Part shown: positions 1 to 8,914 of the stretch, one piece after another
Numbering within the stretch: position 1 is the first letter of the stretch
How the letters are laid out: each line of letters begins with the position of its first letter
DNA from: UBA6107 sp034430175
GTDB taxonomy: Bacteria; Chloroflexota; Anaerolineae; Anaerolineales; Anaerolineaceae
Length of the DNA: 64,000 nucleotides
Reading direction: 5' to 3'
Assembly: GCA_034430175.1 (NCBI GenBank)
Contig: DAOUFI010000018.1
Span: forward strand, 1 to 64,000
The notes under the pieces: model-generated
Database searches by the model: none
Told to the model about the DNA's origin: nothing
The model's input: only the letters and a program-made list of their open reading frames with translations
Made by a program: the position numbers and the translations under genes

Positions 1-2930
1 TCAAACCAATATTTCTTGTATCCATCCGCCAGATATTGCCGGTCAGCTGTGTAGAGGAATACACTGACAGTGACTTCCATCCCTTGATGGTGAAATACCC
101 TGGGCACTCCATTCTCTTCGAATAAAGCGCGGTATCCATCTATCTTGTGTTCGTATTCCGTGCGCCCAGTACCTTTGGGATCGATGTACACGATATGGTA
201 TCGATTTCCTCTTTTGAGCCAGAAGATGAAATCGGGCTTGAAATTGGCAATACGGTTCTCAATTGGGTAATAATACGGGATGTTGATGTCATCAACCGTT
301 TCATCAACACGGCTGAACAACCACCAATCGAAGTTCTTAAATCGGTGATCCTTCTTACGCAGATATTCTTCTAAAGAGCGCAAGAAGCGCACTTCACTTT
401 CCACGTGTATTACGCTGCGGATGTAATCGATCCGTTCATTTTCACTCAATAAGACCGGGATGTAGTAATGGTTGGCAATCCGCTTGATTTCCAGTTGGGC
501 ATTATTGGCAAAATAAGTGTCTGACTGCTGCTGGCGCAGGCCATCAACTTCATCCTCATAATCGTCAAATGAAAGTTGACCGGCTGTGTATTTGGCTCTC
601 GCCTCCTGAATGAGTTGGACGGCTTGCAGCACCCTTTGAATCCTTCGTTCCAGATCCCCGATTTTTTCAATGGACACTTTGATGTGCCGGAAATGATTGA
701 TCTCGTTTTCTAGCTCTTTAAACCCGGTCAGTTCCTTGTTGCGCAGGTTGAAATAATTGGATGACTGGCGGATGAGAACTGGCAGGTTGCGGTATGGACG
801 CGGATTATCCGTCCGGTAGGTTTCGCCAGGATTCTGCAGGCTGGCTCGCAGGGCGGTAATCTGGACTGGTGGGACTTCGTGCAAGGCATAAAATACCCGG
901 TCGTCATCCACATAATTCATATAGTTGGTCAACAAATCCAGGTTTTCAGGCGTCAATGAGAACTTTGCCAGCTCTCGTTCTTTGTAAAGTAACGCAGAAC
1001 TCTGAGCATAGGTTGGGATCAGCAGCAGTTTGCCCTGTGTTGCTTCTGTGTTGAGTTCAAGTGAGATTTCCACCTCGCCGGCTTGTTTCTCTTCCTGATC
1101 CAGGCCGCCAATCACCAGGTTGAGCGCTTCGCGATTGGTGCCGAAGATAAAAACGCTTTCCAGCGGTTGGACGTCATTCTTAATCCTGTCAAGCACTTCA
1201 TGGTCTTCATCTGATAACGCATTGCTGGTGATCAATTCGCGCAGACGTTTTCGTCGGTTTTTGAGTGGTTCAATTCGCACGCCGCGTCCAACGGATTGCA
1301 GGATAAACTTCTTGGCTTCCGTGCCGGTGCCGATATTGATATAGGTAATGACATTCGGACGGTTGGAATCCCAACCTTCGTAGAAGCTGCGCGACCCAAG
1401 TAATATGTTGATATCCGAATCGGGCTTGTTCAGCCGCTCAAAGTAGCCCTCATCCGTGAAATGCTGATTCACTTCATACCCTGAGAGTTCCAGTTTTAAC
1501 CAATCGGTAATATCCCCGATGCGGATTAAGGCAAACGGATCGTCGCTGGTTTTGAGTTTGAAGGCCACTTCCTGCCGGTCTGAGGGGCGCGTCAGAACTT
1601 CAATCTCACCCGCTGAGGTTGCGTTAAACACCTCGCGCAGTAAGTCCGCCTGGGTGATTCCGCCAAGCAGGTTATCATCCACCCGAATTACGGTGTCATT
1701 TTCAAATAAAAATTCTGGACGGTCGCGCAGTTCACTTAACAGCTCTCGCTTGGCGCTCTCCCAGGTTTCTGTGTTAATTTCTCCTTTGCCAATGTGTACC
1801 AGTTCACGGAAGAAGAGTTTCAGATCGGCGTCTTCGGTATTGACCGAGTTGACCAGGGTCATCATCAACGGACGATGATACAGGTCGGCGCGCACCTGGT
1901 GCACCCTGGCTTCAATGCTGCGTGCATAGGTGAGCATGATTAAGGCTTTGAGTACGATCTTCTGCTTTTCAGCGTCGGTGTATTCATCCCCCTTTTTAAA
2001 AGCCCGCACCTCCTGTTTTAGGACGGCGATGTGCTTGCCATAACCCTTGCGGATAAACTCGCTCAGGTTGAAATTTGCCGCGGTGGTGATGATGTCGCGT
2101 GGATCGGTGAAGGTGGCGGAAAAATTGAAGAGAAAGCCATTGCGCGAGAGGATGGAATAAATGTGCTGGCGTTTCGAATCTTCCTTATCGCCTTTATGGG
2201 CTTCATCCAGGAGGATATACCAGTTTCCGTTGTTGTCGTAGCTGCGGAAATCAATGATCTTGTCTTTTTTTTCATCGCTCAGGTTATCTGACCGGTAGTA
2301 GAAAATATTCAATTCCTGCCCGCGCAGCAGCGAGGGGGATTGGTGTTTGACTTCGGCGTAGTCGCGCAGTTCATGCAAACGGATAAACAGCCCTCCGCCG
2401 GCATTGAACTCGTCCACATGGGTGCGCAATTGCTCCAACAGGTCGTCGCGATGGGCCAACACCAGGATGTCGTGAGCGGGGATTTCGCCGCGCTGCATCA
2501 GGTGATGCAGCAGCTCGATCATTTTGACGATCACCAGCGTCTTGCCGGAACCGGTCGCCATCCAGAAGCACATGCGGTTGATGAACTGCTCGTAAGGCAT
2601 GCGGTCATCCGTCTGGCTGTAATAGGCTTCCAGCAGGGCTGCCAGCTTGCGTTTGGCAGCTGAGGAGCGGTCCAACGGCAGATCAAGATCCTCTTCCATT
2701 CCGAAGTCGCGGTACCAGGCCATGTAAGCCTGCTTGCGCTCGTTCTCAGACTGCCCTGGGGTCTGGTAATATTTCCATAAGGCGAGGAGTGCGTTTTGCA
2801 GGGCTTGCTGCTGGTAATCCCACAGGATTTTGCCACGAGAGAAGGTTGCCAGGTCGAAGCCGGCCCAGTTGGGCGGCAGCGATCCCTGGGACAGGTTTTC
2901 CAGCATGTTTTGCAGGTAAATTTTGGTCAT
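1..2930 (-). CDS. res: Type III restriction enzyme, Res subunit (3' end beyond window)
   Basis: This is the DNA translocase/nuclease subunit of a type III restriction system. The frame is open from ATG at 2930 to base 1, at least 976 codons, so the gene is cut by the window edge. Visible in order: Walker A MATGSGKT at about residues 124-131, the DEAH box (LDEAHKGD, Asp about 242), helicase motif VI QSVGRGVR at about 545-552, and a C-terminal PD-(D/E)xK nuclease (PDF with Asp about 900, then DPK with Asp 917 and Lys 919). The start lies one base after the Mod stop codon, so the two are translationally coupled. All key motifs look intact. Its family is clear; its recognition site cannot be read from sequence. 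Confidence 0.93.
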   Translation of the reverse strand, partial: MTKIYLQNMLENLSQGSLPPNWAGFDLATFSRGKILWDYQQQALQNALLALWKYYQTPGQSENERKQAYMAWYRDFGMEEDLDLPLDRSSAAKRKLAALLEAYYSQTDDRMPYEQFINRMCFWMATGSGKTLVIVKMIELLHHLMQRGEIPAHDILVLAHRDDLLEQLRTHVDEFNAGGGLFIRLHELRDYAEVKHQSPSLLRGQELNIFYYRSDNLSDEKKDKIIDFRSYDNNGNWYILLDEAHKGDKEDSKRQHIYSILSRNGFLFNFSATFTDPRDIITTAANFNLSEFIRKGYGKHIAVLKQEVRAFKKGDEYTDAEKQKIVLKALIMLTYARSIEARVHQVRADLYHRPLMMTLVNSVNTEDADLKLFFRELVHIGKGEINTETWESAKRELLSELRDRPEFLFENDTVIRVDDNLLGGITQADLLREVFNATSAGEIEVLTRPSDRQEVAFKLKTSDDPFALIRIGDITDWLKLELSGYEVNQHFTDEGYFERLNKPDSDINILLGSRSFYEGWDSNRPNVITYINIGTGTEAKKFILQSVGRGVRIEPLKNRRKRLRELITSNALSDEDHEVLDRIKNDVQPLESVFIFGTNREALNLVIGGLDQEEKQAGEVEISLELNTEATQGKLLLIPTYAQSSALLYKERELAKFSLTPENLDLLTNYMNYVDDDRVFYALHEVPPVQITALRASLQNPGETYRTDNPRPYRNLPVLIRQSSNYFNLRNKELTGFKELENEINHFRHIKVSIEKIGDLERRIQRVLQAVQLIQEARAKYTAGQLSFDDYEDEVDGLRQQQSDTYFANNAQLEIKRIANHYYIPVLLSENERIDYIRSVIHVESEVRFLRSLEEYLRKKDHRFKNFDWWLFSRVDETVDDINIPYYYPIENRIANFKPDFIFWLKRGNRYHIVYIDPKGTGRTEYEHKIDGYRALFEENGVPRVFHHQGMEVTVSVFLYTADRQYLADGYKKYWF

Positions 2931-2931
2931 A

Positions 2932-5529
2932 CTACTGCCACCAGACCAGGGGTTTGATGACCTGCCAATCGGGGTCGGACAGGCTCATGCGTTCGCCATC
3001 CTGAAACTCGACGTACTCGGCAGTGATGCGTTTGATCCACTTGCCGCGCCGCTGCGAGAGGGTTTCAGCCAGGTCAATATCTGGGTAGAGACGCTCAGGA
3101 TGGAAATGGGCTTTGTTCTGCTCTTCGTCAATCTCAACGGAATCGAGCATCTTCAGGTCGCGCAGGAAGACATAGCTGTGATAGGGGTCTTCGTAGGGGT
3201 TGTGGAACAGGTCGGCGTCAGCGTAGTGCGCGCGGCGCAGCACGTCTTCGTATTGCTCCAAATCGTAATATTTCACAAAATGGCTCATCCCCTGGCCGCC
3301 GTTGGCTTTACCATCTTTCCATTTGTCGCTGAAAGCCACCTTTTTGATCCTCGGCAGAATGACGTTGTTGAAGTGTTCGCCCATTTCCACCAGGATGTAC
3401 TTGCGTCTGCCACCATCGGCGCGGTTCAGGTTCATCACCGCATGGGCAGTAGTACCGGAACCGGCAAAAAAGTCCATAATTAATTCAGAGTTAGCAGAAG
3501 ACAGTTCTGATGATTTTTCGATTAACATTGTTGGTTTTGGTGACAAAAAAATTCTTTCACCGAATAAATCATCTAGCGTTTTTTGTCCAAAATCTGTTCT
3601 TAATTCCGATTCATCCCAAATGGTCTTGGGGACGAAGGTTGATTTTTGCCCATTTTGTTCAGCATAATCTTTTCGATAAATTTTCCATTTTGAAGATACT
3701 TTCTTACTAAAAAGTATATCTCCCTCACGTTTTACTTTTTCTTTACCCCATGTCCAACAACCCTCTAACCCATTATCCCAAATTGGAAGAACCTCAATTC
3801 CATTCATGAATGGTGCTAAGGAAACCTCACCATTATCGATATTTACATAAAGAGGGTAAAAAAGTTTGGGCCTAGTTTCTCGATTAAATTGCTGGTGTGT
3901 ATTTCTCAATTCGAGTAAACGATAAGTCCCATTTTTATCTTGTAAACTGTACTCTGATAATTGATTTTCGCTTTTTTCCAAACCTAATAGGTTTGTCTTC
4001 TGTTTTGCAAACGCTAAAAGGTATTCATGTGAAGTAGCTAAATAACGATCTAAAGTTCTACCTTTTGGATTGTTTCTAATAATTATAGTGTTTATTCTTT
4101 CACCAAAGAGTTGTAAACCGAGTTGGTTAAGGTTATTTATTTCATTTTCATCAATACTAATATAGATAAGACCATCTCGATTTAAAAATGATTTTGATAA
4201 TTCGAGACGATTTTCCATCATGGATAACCAACTTGCGTGTTGATACCCATCTTTGTAAGCAAAACCATCACCACCAGTGTTATAAGGTGGGTCAATGTAA
4301 ATCGCTTTTACTTGTTGTTGATATTTTTGCAGCAATGTGCTTAACCCTTGATAATTCTCACTGTGCACCAGCCAGCCGTCCAGGGCGGCATCCAGGTCGT
4401 CAAACAGCGCCAGAATGTCCAGCTCCAGATCAGAGAAGTACTTTGTATCAATAGGTAAGTACTTATATTGTGGGTGCAAGGGCACGCCTGCAAGGTCTTT
4501 CTGGGTGAGCATTTCCAGCCTGAAATCCTCATCAATCATGCCCAGGTCGCGCCATTCCTGCACCTGCTGCGGCAGGTGGGGGTGCGCCAGAATTCTTTCA
4601 AGCAATGATGGAGATTGCTTCGCTTCGCTCGCAATGACATGGTCAAGAGTGAGTACGTAGTGGCTGTTGCGCACGAATTTGGGCTTGTTCCAGATCTTGA
4701 CCAGCTCGTCTTCAAACTGGCTGATAAAATCAATAATCTTATAGGTAATGCTTTTTAACGCCTGTAACTGCGCCAGACGTTCGGTGCTCCACACGTTCTG
4801 CCCGGCAAACAGGTATTGATATAGCCACAAATCGAACTGCTCCTGCAAAAAGGCGCGGGCATCTTTATTGATGAAGAAATCCACTTCGCTCTGCTTTTCA
4901 AATACGCGAAAGGCTTTGTTGAGCGTCTCATCATCCAGCTTGCCGTTGGCTTTCTTGATGTCCTTGAGAATATCGTCCACCCTGGTGGTCTTCCCTTTTT
5001 CAGAGTAAGCCACGTCAAAGACCAGCGTGCCGTCTTCGGGCTGAACCTTACGGAAGGCATAAACGACTTCGCGCTTCTCGTTGGATTTTTTGAGCGTCAT
5101 TTTGGAAGCATCGAAGAAAAACTTGACCCCATCCACTTCCACGTTCAGGCTGGTAAAGATGCGGTCCGTCTTGACGTAATACAGCATGTGGGTTTTCCAG
5201 AACAGGATCACATCGCGATCATCCGTATAAACCTTCTCATACACGTTCTGGTGCAGGGCGGTATAGCGGAAGTAGATCGAGCCGCTTTCGCTGAAATAGC
5301 GCTGGAAGAAGGTGTACAGTTTGTCAAACAATTCTTCGCGGAAATCCGGAAAGGGCTGCAGCGCAGCAGTGATATCCTTCTGTAATTGGGGAAAAACTCC
5401 CTGCTCATAGTAGCGTGACTTAATGCGCATCAGGTTCACATAACCCGAATCACCCTCTACTTTTGCACCCACGAAAATATCGCGCAGGGCTCCGAGGAAT
5501 TGTTTTTCAAACTTGTTGGTTTCTTTCAT
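2932..5529 (-). CDS. mod: Type III-like DNA adenine methyltransferase, Mod subunit
   Basis: 865-residue beta-class DNA methyltransferase that should provide recognition and protective N6-adenine methylation for the downstream Res. Motif IV DPPYNTG starts at Asp 413 and the SAM-binding motif I DFFAGSGTT at Asp 686, the beta order. About 400 residues precede the catalytic core, longer than classic type III Mod proteins, so this is the long Mod variant. GGAG sits 5 nt before the ATG. Residues 298-306 (VIASEAKQS) are encoded by a dispersed repeat inserted in frame (separate entry). Fic lies 51 bp upstream on the same strand, so Fic-Mod-Res probably form one operon. Confidence 0.92.
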   Translation of the reverse strand: MKETNKFEKQFLGALRDIFVGAKVEGDSGYVNLMRIKSRYYEQGVFPQLQKDITAALQPFPDFREELFDKLYTFFQRYFSESGSIYFRYTALHQNVYEKVYTDDRDVILFWKTHMLYYVKTDRIFTSLNVEVDGVKFFFDASKMTLKKSNEKREVVYAFRKVQPEDGTLVFDVAYSEKGKTTRVDDILKDIKKANGKLDDETLNKAFRVFEKQSEVDFFINKDARAFLQEQFDLWLYQYLFAGQNVWSTERLAQLQALKSITYKIIDFISQFEDELVKIWNKPKFVRNSHYVLTLDHVIASEAKQSPSLLERILAHPHLPQQVQEWRDLGMIDEDFRLEMLTQKDLAGVPLHPQYKYLPIDTKYFSDLELDILALFDDLDAALDGWLVHSENYQGLSTLLQKYQQQVKAIYIDPPYNTGGDGFAYKDGYQHASWLSMMENRLELSKSFLNRDGLIYISIDENEINNLNQLGLQLFGERINTIIIRNNPKGRTLDRYLATSHEYLLAFAKQKTNLLGLEKSENQLSEYSLQDKNGTYRLLELRNTHQQFNRETRPKLFYPLYVNIDNGEVSLAPFMNGIEVLPIWDNGLEGCWTWGKEKVKREGDILFSKKVSSKWKIYRKDYAEQNGQKSTFVPKTIWDESELRTDFGQKTLDDLFGERIFLSPKPTMLIEKSSELSSANSELIMDFFAGSGTTAHAVMNLNRADGGRRKYILVEMGEHFNNVILPRIKKVAFSDKWKDGKANGGQGMSHFVKYYDLEQYEDVLRRAHYADADLFHNPYEDPYHSYVFLRDLKMLDSVEIDEEQNKAHFHPERLYPDIDLAETLSQRRGKWIKRITAEYVEFQDGERMSLSDPDWQVIKPLVWWQ
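4611..4637 (-). repeat. Dispersed 'CATTGCGAGCGAAGC' repeat inserted in mod
   Basis: Read on the minus strand this begins TCATTGCGAGCGAAGC and continues GAAGCAATCTC. The same TCATTGCGAGCGAA...GAAGCAA core occurs again at 39035 outside a gene. Here it keeps the reading frame and adds the residues VIASEAKQS between two well-formed parts of Mod. The peptide is familiar from genomes where this repeat family has entered genes. Confidence 0.75.
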
Positions 5530-5580
5530 GGAAGTCTCCGTAATGAAATTCGTCTTTTTTAGATCAGGGAGTTAGAATCA

Positions 5581-6741
5581 TCAACTGTTGAGTGGTGATT
5601 CAATGACCTGCAATATCTCATCCGCTTTGAAAACCCGATTGCGGGCTTTACCAGTTCCCACCAGAATCCCTTGCTTCACCAGCTCATCAATGTAACGTTC
5701 CGCGGTCGGGTATGGCAATCCAAGTTCCATCTCAACCGTACGTACAGAAATGAGAGGTCGGGCAAAAAGTAGATCCACTACCTGGAGTAAACGAGCTGCA
5801 GAGCGGCCTTGCTGGAAGCGCTGGCGATAATTCTCTCTCAGATAGTTGATGCGTTTTACCCGCGCTGCTGCATCGAGGGCTTGAGAGGAAACACCGGATA
5901 AGAAAAAGATCAGCCAGGCATTCCAATTCCCTTTTTCTGTAACACCTCGCAGATGAGCGTAATAGTCCCGTCGATTGGCTTCAAAGAAAGCGCTCAGGTA
6001 GAGTAATGGCTGGGGGAGAATATTCCAGGCGCATAACAACATGGAAATCAATAATCTGCCCAGTCGTCCATTTCCATCCGGAAAAGGATGGATGGCTTCA
6101 AATTGGTAATGGATTAAACCCAAACGAATCAGCGGAGGAAGATTGGATGGTTCATTGATATACAACTCCAATTGCTGCAATGCCTTCAGCATTTCTTTGG
6201 GTGGGGGCGGAACATAGGTGGCAGTGGCAAGGCGGCTCCCTGGAGGACCAATAAAATTCTGGACTTGTCTGAATTCACCCGCTCGGAACTGTTCCCCACG
6301 TACCCCTTCCAGAAGAATGCCATGTAGTTCGCGGATCAGGCGCAGGCTGACGGGTAGGCTGCTCATCCGCTCAAGGCCATACTCCAAAGCGCGTACATAA
6401 TTATGTACTTCTCTCACATCATCTGGGGCGTCGAAAAGTGGCAATTGGACTGCTTCATATGCAAGTACATCAGAGAGTGAAGCCTGCGTGCCTTCAATCC
6501 GGGAAGAAAGGACGGCCTCACGTCTGAGGAAAGGACGCACTAGTAAAAGAGGATTGGGTAATGATCTGCCTATACCTGCCAGTTCACCCAGGGCGCGGTC
6601 AGCAGCAGAAAGGTTCTCGACCAATTCAGAATTCCAGGTAAAGTTTGTTGGCGGAAGTGGATTAGGTACAAATGCAAATCCCCCCTCGGGAATAGCCACC
6701 ATTTGTCCGCTGATACTTTTCTTGAAATCCTCAAGGTTCAT
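5581..6741 (-). CDS. Fic family protein (predicted AMP transferase) with C-terminal winged helix
   Basis: 386 residues from the ATG at 6741, which has GGGAAG 6 nt upstream; an in-frame TTG at 6756 is less likely. Fic proteins usually transfer AMP to a Ser/Thr/Tyr of a target. The catalytic motif HPFPDGNGRLGR is intact (His about 218). Near the N-terminus SSRIEG (Ser 79, Glu 83, Gly 84) fits the self-inhibitory [ST]xxxE[GN] motif, placing the glutamate brake inside the same chain. The C-terminus looks like a winged helix, common in this Fic subgroup. It is the first gene of the probable Fic-Mod-Res operon. The target is unknown; the winged helix could bind the operators just upstream. Confidence 0.9.
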   Translation of the reverse strand: MNLEDFKKSISGQMVAIPEGGFAFVPNPLPPTNFTWNSELVENLSAADRALGELAGIGRSLPNPLLLVRPFLRREAVLSSRIEGTQASLSDVLAYEAVQLPLFDAPDDVREVHNYVRALEYGLERMSSLPVSLRLIRELHGILLEGVRGEQFRAGEFRQVQNFIGPPGSRLATATYVPPPPKEMLKALQQLELYINEPSNLPPLIRLGLIHYQFEAIHPFPDGNGRLGRLLISMLLCAWNILPQPLLYLSAFFEANRRDYYAHLRGVTEKGNWNAWLIFFLSGVSSQALDAAARVKRINYLRENYRQRFQQGRSAARLLQVVDLLFARPLISVRTVEMELGLPYPTAERYIDELVKQGILVGTGKARNRVFKADEILQVIESPLNS

Positions 6742-6757
6742 CTTTACTTCCCACAAA

Positions 6758-6811
6758 TGATAATAACGAATTAATTGTTATCATTATACGATTATTATGA
6801 TAACAAGTAAA
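6758..6811 (-). promoter_or_regulatory. Promoter and overlapping palindromic operators of the fic-mod-res operon
   Basis: On the minus strand TTTACT (6811-6806), a 17-base spacer and TATAAT (6788-6783) form a good sigma-70 promoter. A perfect palindrome TTATCAT-N12-ATGATAA (6778-6803) covers the spacer and -10, and a second imperfect one beginning TGATAA and ending TTATCA (6758-6783) overlaps the start site. Binding there would block RNA polymerase. The binding protein is not shown by the sequence. Confidence 0.7.
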
Positions 6812-6913
6812 GCAGAAATGAAACAAATCGAATAATTCAGTAAATTTGTCCCCCTAGGATAAGCGATATTTAATTCGTACAATGGGTCTATGTGATCGAA
6901 TAAGAAATAAATC

Positions 6914-6998
6914 GTCGCTGATATCGTAGGGCATAAATCAAATCGTCGGAGCGACCTCGAAATGGGAATCCATTTCAGGTCGTTTTTAATTCAGCGAC
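6914..6998 (+). promoter_or_regulatory. Structured leader upstream of the RepA-like gene
   Basis: GTCGCTGA at 6914-6921 is exactly complementary to TCAGCGAC at 6991-6998, enclosing the intrinsic terminator listed separately. The arrangement suggests an attenuated leader or an untranslated RNA controlling replication-gene expression. A TACAAT hexamer near 6875 could be its -10 box, but no good -35 is seen. Confidence 0.45.
6952..6987 (+). terminator. Intrinsic terminator in the leader of the RepA-like gene
   Basis: CGACCTCGAAATGG / CCATTTCAGGTCG form a long stem with one bulged base and a GAAT loop, followed by TTTTT. It lies 37 bp upstream of the ATG at 7024, so transcription from further left would stop before the gene unless the stem is opened. 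Confidence 0.75.
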
Positions 6999-7023
6999 TC
7001 CAATATACAACAGGAGTCAACTG

Positions 7024-8484
7024 ATGTCAGATCCAACCCCACCAAATAATACGGAAGCAGAACGTGCCTTCCTCGGTTCAGTTCTTCTTGCGCCGGAGAT
7101 CTTCAATGATTTCTCTTCATACATCAAACCTGAAGATTTCTATCTCCTCCGAAATCGTCATATTTGGGAGGTAATGCGGAATTTGATCGAAGAGGGGATG
7201 CACATTGATTACCTTACCTTGATTGATGGATTGAATTCCAAAGGTTGGCTTGAAGAGGTTGGGGAAGATGCCTATCTCATTCAAATGATCCAGGACACAC
7301 CGACAGCCCTCCACGCAGAATCGTATGCACGGATTATTAAGGATAAAGCCAACAAAAGACGGATTGCTGATCTTTCCATGAAGGTTATGCAAAATGCTTA
7401 TAGCGAAAAAACCTTTTTGGATCTCAATGAGGACGTGGGAAACCTTGTCACCGGTTATTCTGCACTTCCTGGGAATTCCGAGCGCCTGGTTTACTCTGCG
7501 GAACAACTCTGTTCGTCAGAAGTGGGGGAGCTGACCTGGATTCTCAAAGATTGGATTATGGCAGGCGGAATCAATCTGATTGCCGGCATGCCGGCGGCTG
7601 GAAAAAGTTTTCTTGCCTTGGACCTGGCAATCGGGATTGCCTCAACCGGTTTCGCCTGGAATGATCAGCCAGTGCCGCTCGGGAAAGTGACCTATCACTT
7701 TCTGGATGGTAGTTTCCGCGGAATGCGCTCACGTGTACTGAAGCTCTGTAACGCGCGCGGGATCCAACCCCCAGCCAACCTGACCTTTGATTTCTCTCCA
7801 CTCAGTTTGCGGGAACCACATGAAGTCCTGGCACTCAAACAACGCATTTCAAGCCAGGGAGTGTCTGTGGTCATTTTTGATGTCATGGCGAAATTTGCTC
7901 CCGGTGCAGATGAGAACTCAGTCGCTGAAATGTCCCCGCTGATGAACTCGATGCGAGAAATTGCCAATCAACTGGGTACAACCTTCATACTTATCCATCA
8001 TCTCAACAAGGGAATCAGCAACGATTTTTCATACCGGGTGAGAGGATCAACGGACATCCTTGGTTCAGTGGATACTGCCATTATTGTGAATTATGAAAAT
8101 TCATCCGCTGCAAACTCCATGCGCGTGATCCAACCCCAGAAAATGCGTGAAACTGAACCACCCAAGCCCTTGAGGTTTCAACTGGTCTCAGAAGATCAGA
8201 AGATTACACTGAAGTTTTCCGACACCAACACCATGCAATTTCAAAAGGAGGTTGGTCAGCAGGAACGTATTTATCAAGATTTGGTTGATTACCTTCAAGC
8301 CAATCCCAACCAGGAATTCATGAAACAAGATCTGATTCAAACCTTAAACCTGCCCGATGGAGCGAGAACGGTTGGTCGTGCCTTTGCGCAATTGTTGCGG
8401 GATCCAAGGATACAGATAGGGAAACGAGGTTCTTATAAGTCTTACTTATACATTAACGACAGACCAGACCAACCAATCCCTTAA
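7024..8484 (+). CDS. DnaB-N domain/RepA-like replication ATPase of an integrative element
   Basis: 486 residues. The N-terminal ~110 residues match the DnaB N-terminal helical domain (TEAERAFLGSVLL near the start). From about 175 follows a RecA-fold ATPase of the RepA/AAA_25 type with Walker A GMPAAGKS at about 189-196 and a hydrophobic Walker B strand (VVIFDVMAKF). The C-terminal ~80 residues resemble a small winged helix. Such proteins serve plasmid or element replication rather than the chromosomal helicase, which is a full DnaB. GGAG lies 7 nt before the ATG. It sits immediately ahead of excisionase and integrase genes, which supports a mobile-element role. The exact activity (helicase or initiator) is inferred. 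Confidence 0.82.
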   Translation: MSDPTPPNNTEAERAFLGSVLLAPEIFNDFSSYIKPEDFYLLRNRHIWEVMRNLIEEGMHIDYLTLIDGLNSKGWLEEVGEDAYLIQMIQDTPTALHAESYARIIKDKANKRRIADLSMKVMQNAYSEKTFLDLNEDVGNLVTGYSALPGNSERLVYSAEQLCSSEVGELTWILKDWIMAGGINLIAGMPAAGKSFLALDLAIGIASTGFAWNDQPVPLGKVTYHFLDGSFRGMRSRVLKLCNARGIQPPANLTFDFSPLSLREPHEVLALKQRISSQGVSVVIFDVMAKFAPGADENSVAEMSPLMNSMREIANQLGTTFILIHHLNKGISNDFSYRVRGSTDILGSVDTAIIVNYENSSAANSMRVIQPQKMRETEPPKPLRFQLVSEDQKITLKFSDTNTMQFQKEVGQQERIYQDLVDYLQANPNQEFMKQDLIQTLNLPDGARTVGRAFAQLLRDPRIQIGKRGSYKSYLYINDRPDQPIP

Positions 8485-8506
8485 GGGATGGTTTGGCTGG
8501 TCTGTG
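8459..8506 (+). other. Long hairpin spanning the stop codon of the RepA-like gene
   Basis: ACAGACCAG...CAATCCC pairs with GGGATGG...CTGGTCTGT with a few bulges; the loop TTAA holds the stop codon. No T-run follows, so it is not a standard terminator. It may stabilise or process the transcript between the replication gene and the excisionase gene. Confidence 0.5.
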
Positions 8507-8542
8507 TTTATCTATCCAAAAATATCAAAAGGAGTATTGAAA

Positions 8543-8734
8543 ATGGAAACAGAATCAAAAAATCGTTTGCTTAAGGGGCATGAAGTTGCCCAGATCCTCA
8601 ACATCAGCCGGGCGCTTGCCTATCGTATGATGCAGCGCGGGGATATCAAAGTCGTCAAATTTGGAAAGTCTGTCCGCGTTTCAGAGAGAGATTTGCAAGA
8701 ATTTATCAACAAGCATAAGCCGGCAGACAATTGA
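8543..8734 (+). CDS. Excisionase-family helix-turn-helix protein
   Basis: 63 residues from the ATG at 8543, preceded by AAAAGGAG at an 8-nt spacing; an upstream in-frame GTG at 8504 lies inside the hairpin and is unlikely. It is a MerR-like HTH_17 domain (LKGHEVAQILNISRALAYRM, then the wing VVKFGKSVRVSERDLQEFI), the compact DNA-bending fold of Xis proteins. Placed 179 bp before the integrase gene, it probably directs excision and may also regulate the element. Fold assignment is firm; the excision role comes from context. Confidence 0.82.
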   Translation: METESKNRLLKGHEVAQILNISRALAYRMMQRGDIKVVKFGKSVRVSERDLQEFINKHKPADN

Positions 8735-8832
8735 TCAAATGGAATGTGCCATTCTTCCTCTGCGTCGATTAGTGAACATCAGGATTAACATCATGATCGG
8801 ATTTCGATATAATGATTATCAATTGGACCATT

Positions 8833-8842
8833 TGCACCTTAA
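8833..8842 (+). repeat. TGCACCTTAA decamer upstream of int (putative integrase arm site)
   Basis: One copy of TGCACCTTAA lies 71 bp before the integrase start. Two further copies lie in tandem just after the integrase stop codon. The pattern resembles arm-type binding sites of tyrosine integrases. Confidence 0.5.
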
Positions 8843-8881
8843 CAACTGGATAGAGCAGCCGAAAAAAGAAACAAGGTCGCC

Positions 8882-8914
8882 TTTTCTTGATTTTGTAAAA
8901 AGGAGTCAAGAAAA
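8882..8914 (+). promoter_or_regulatory. Hairpin around the integrase ribosome binding site
   Basis: TTTTCTTGA (8882-8890) and TCAAGAAAA (8906-8914) are perfect 9-bp inverted arms. The loop contains AAAAGGAG, and the last base of the right arm is the A of the start codon. Folding would hide the start region and limit integrase translation. Confidence 0.55.
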
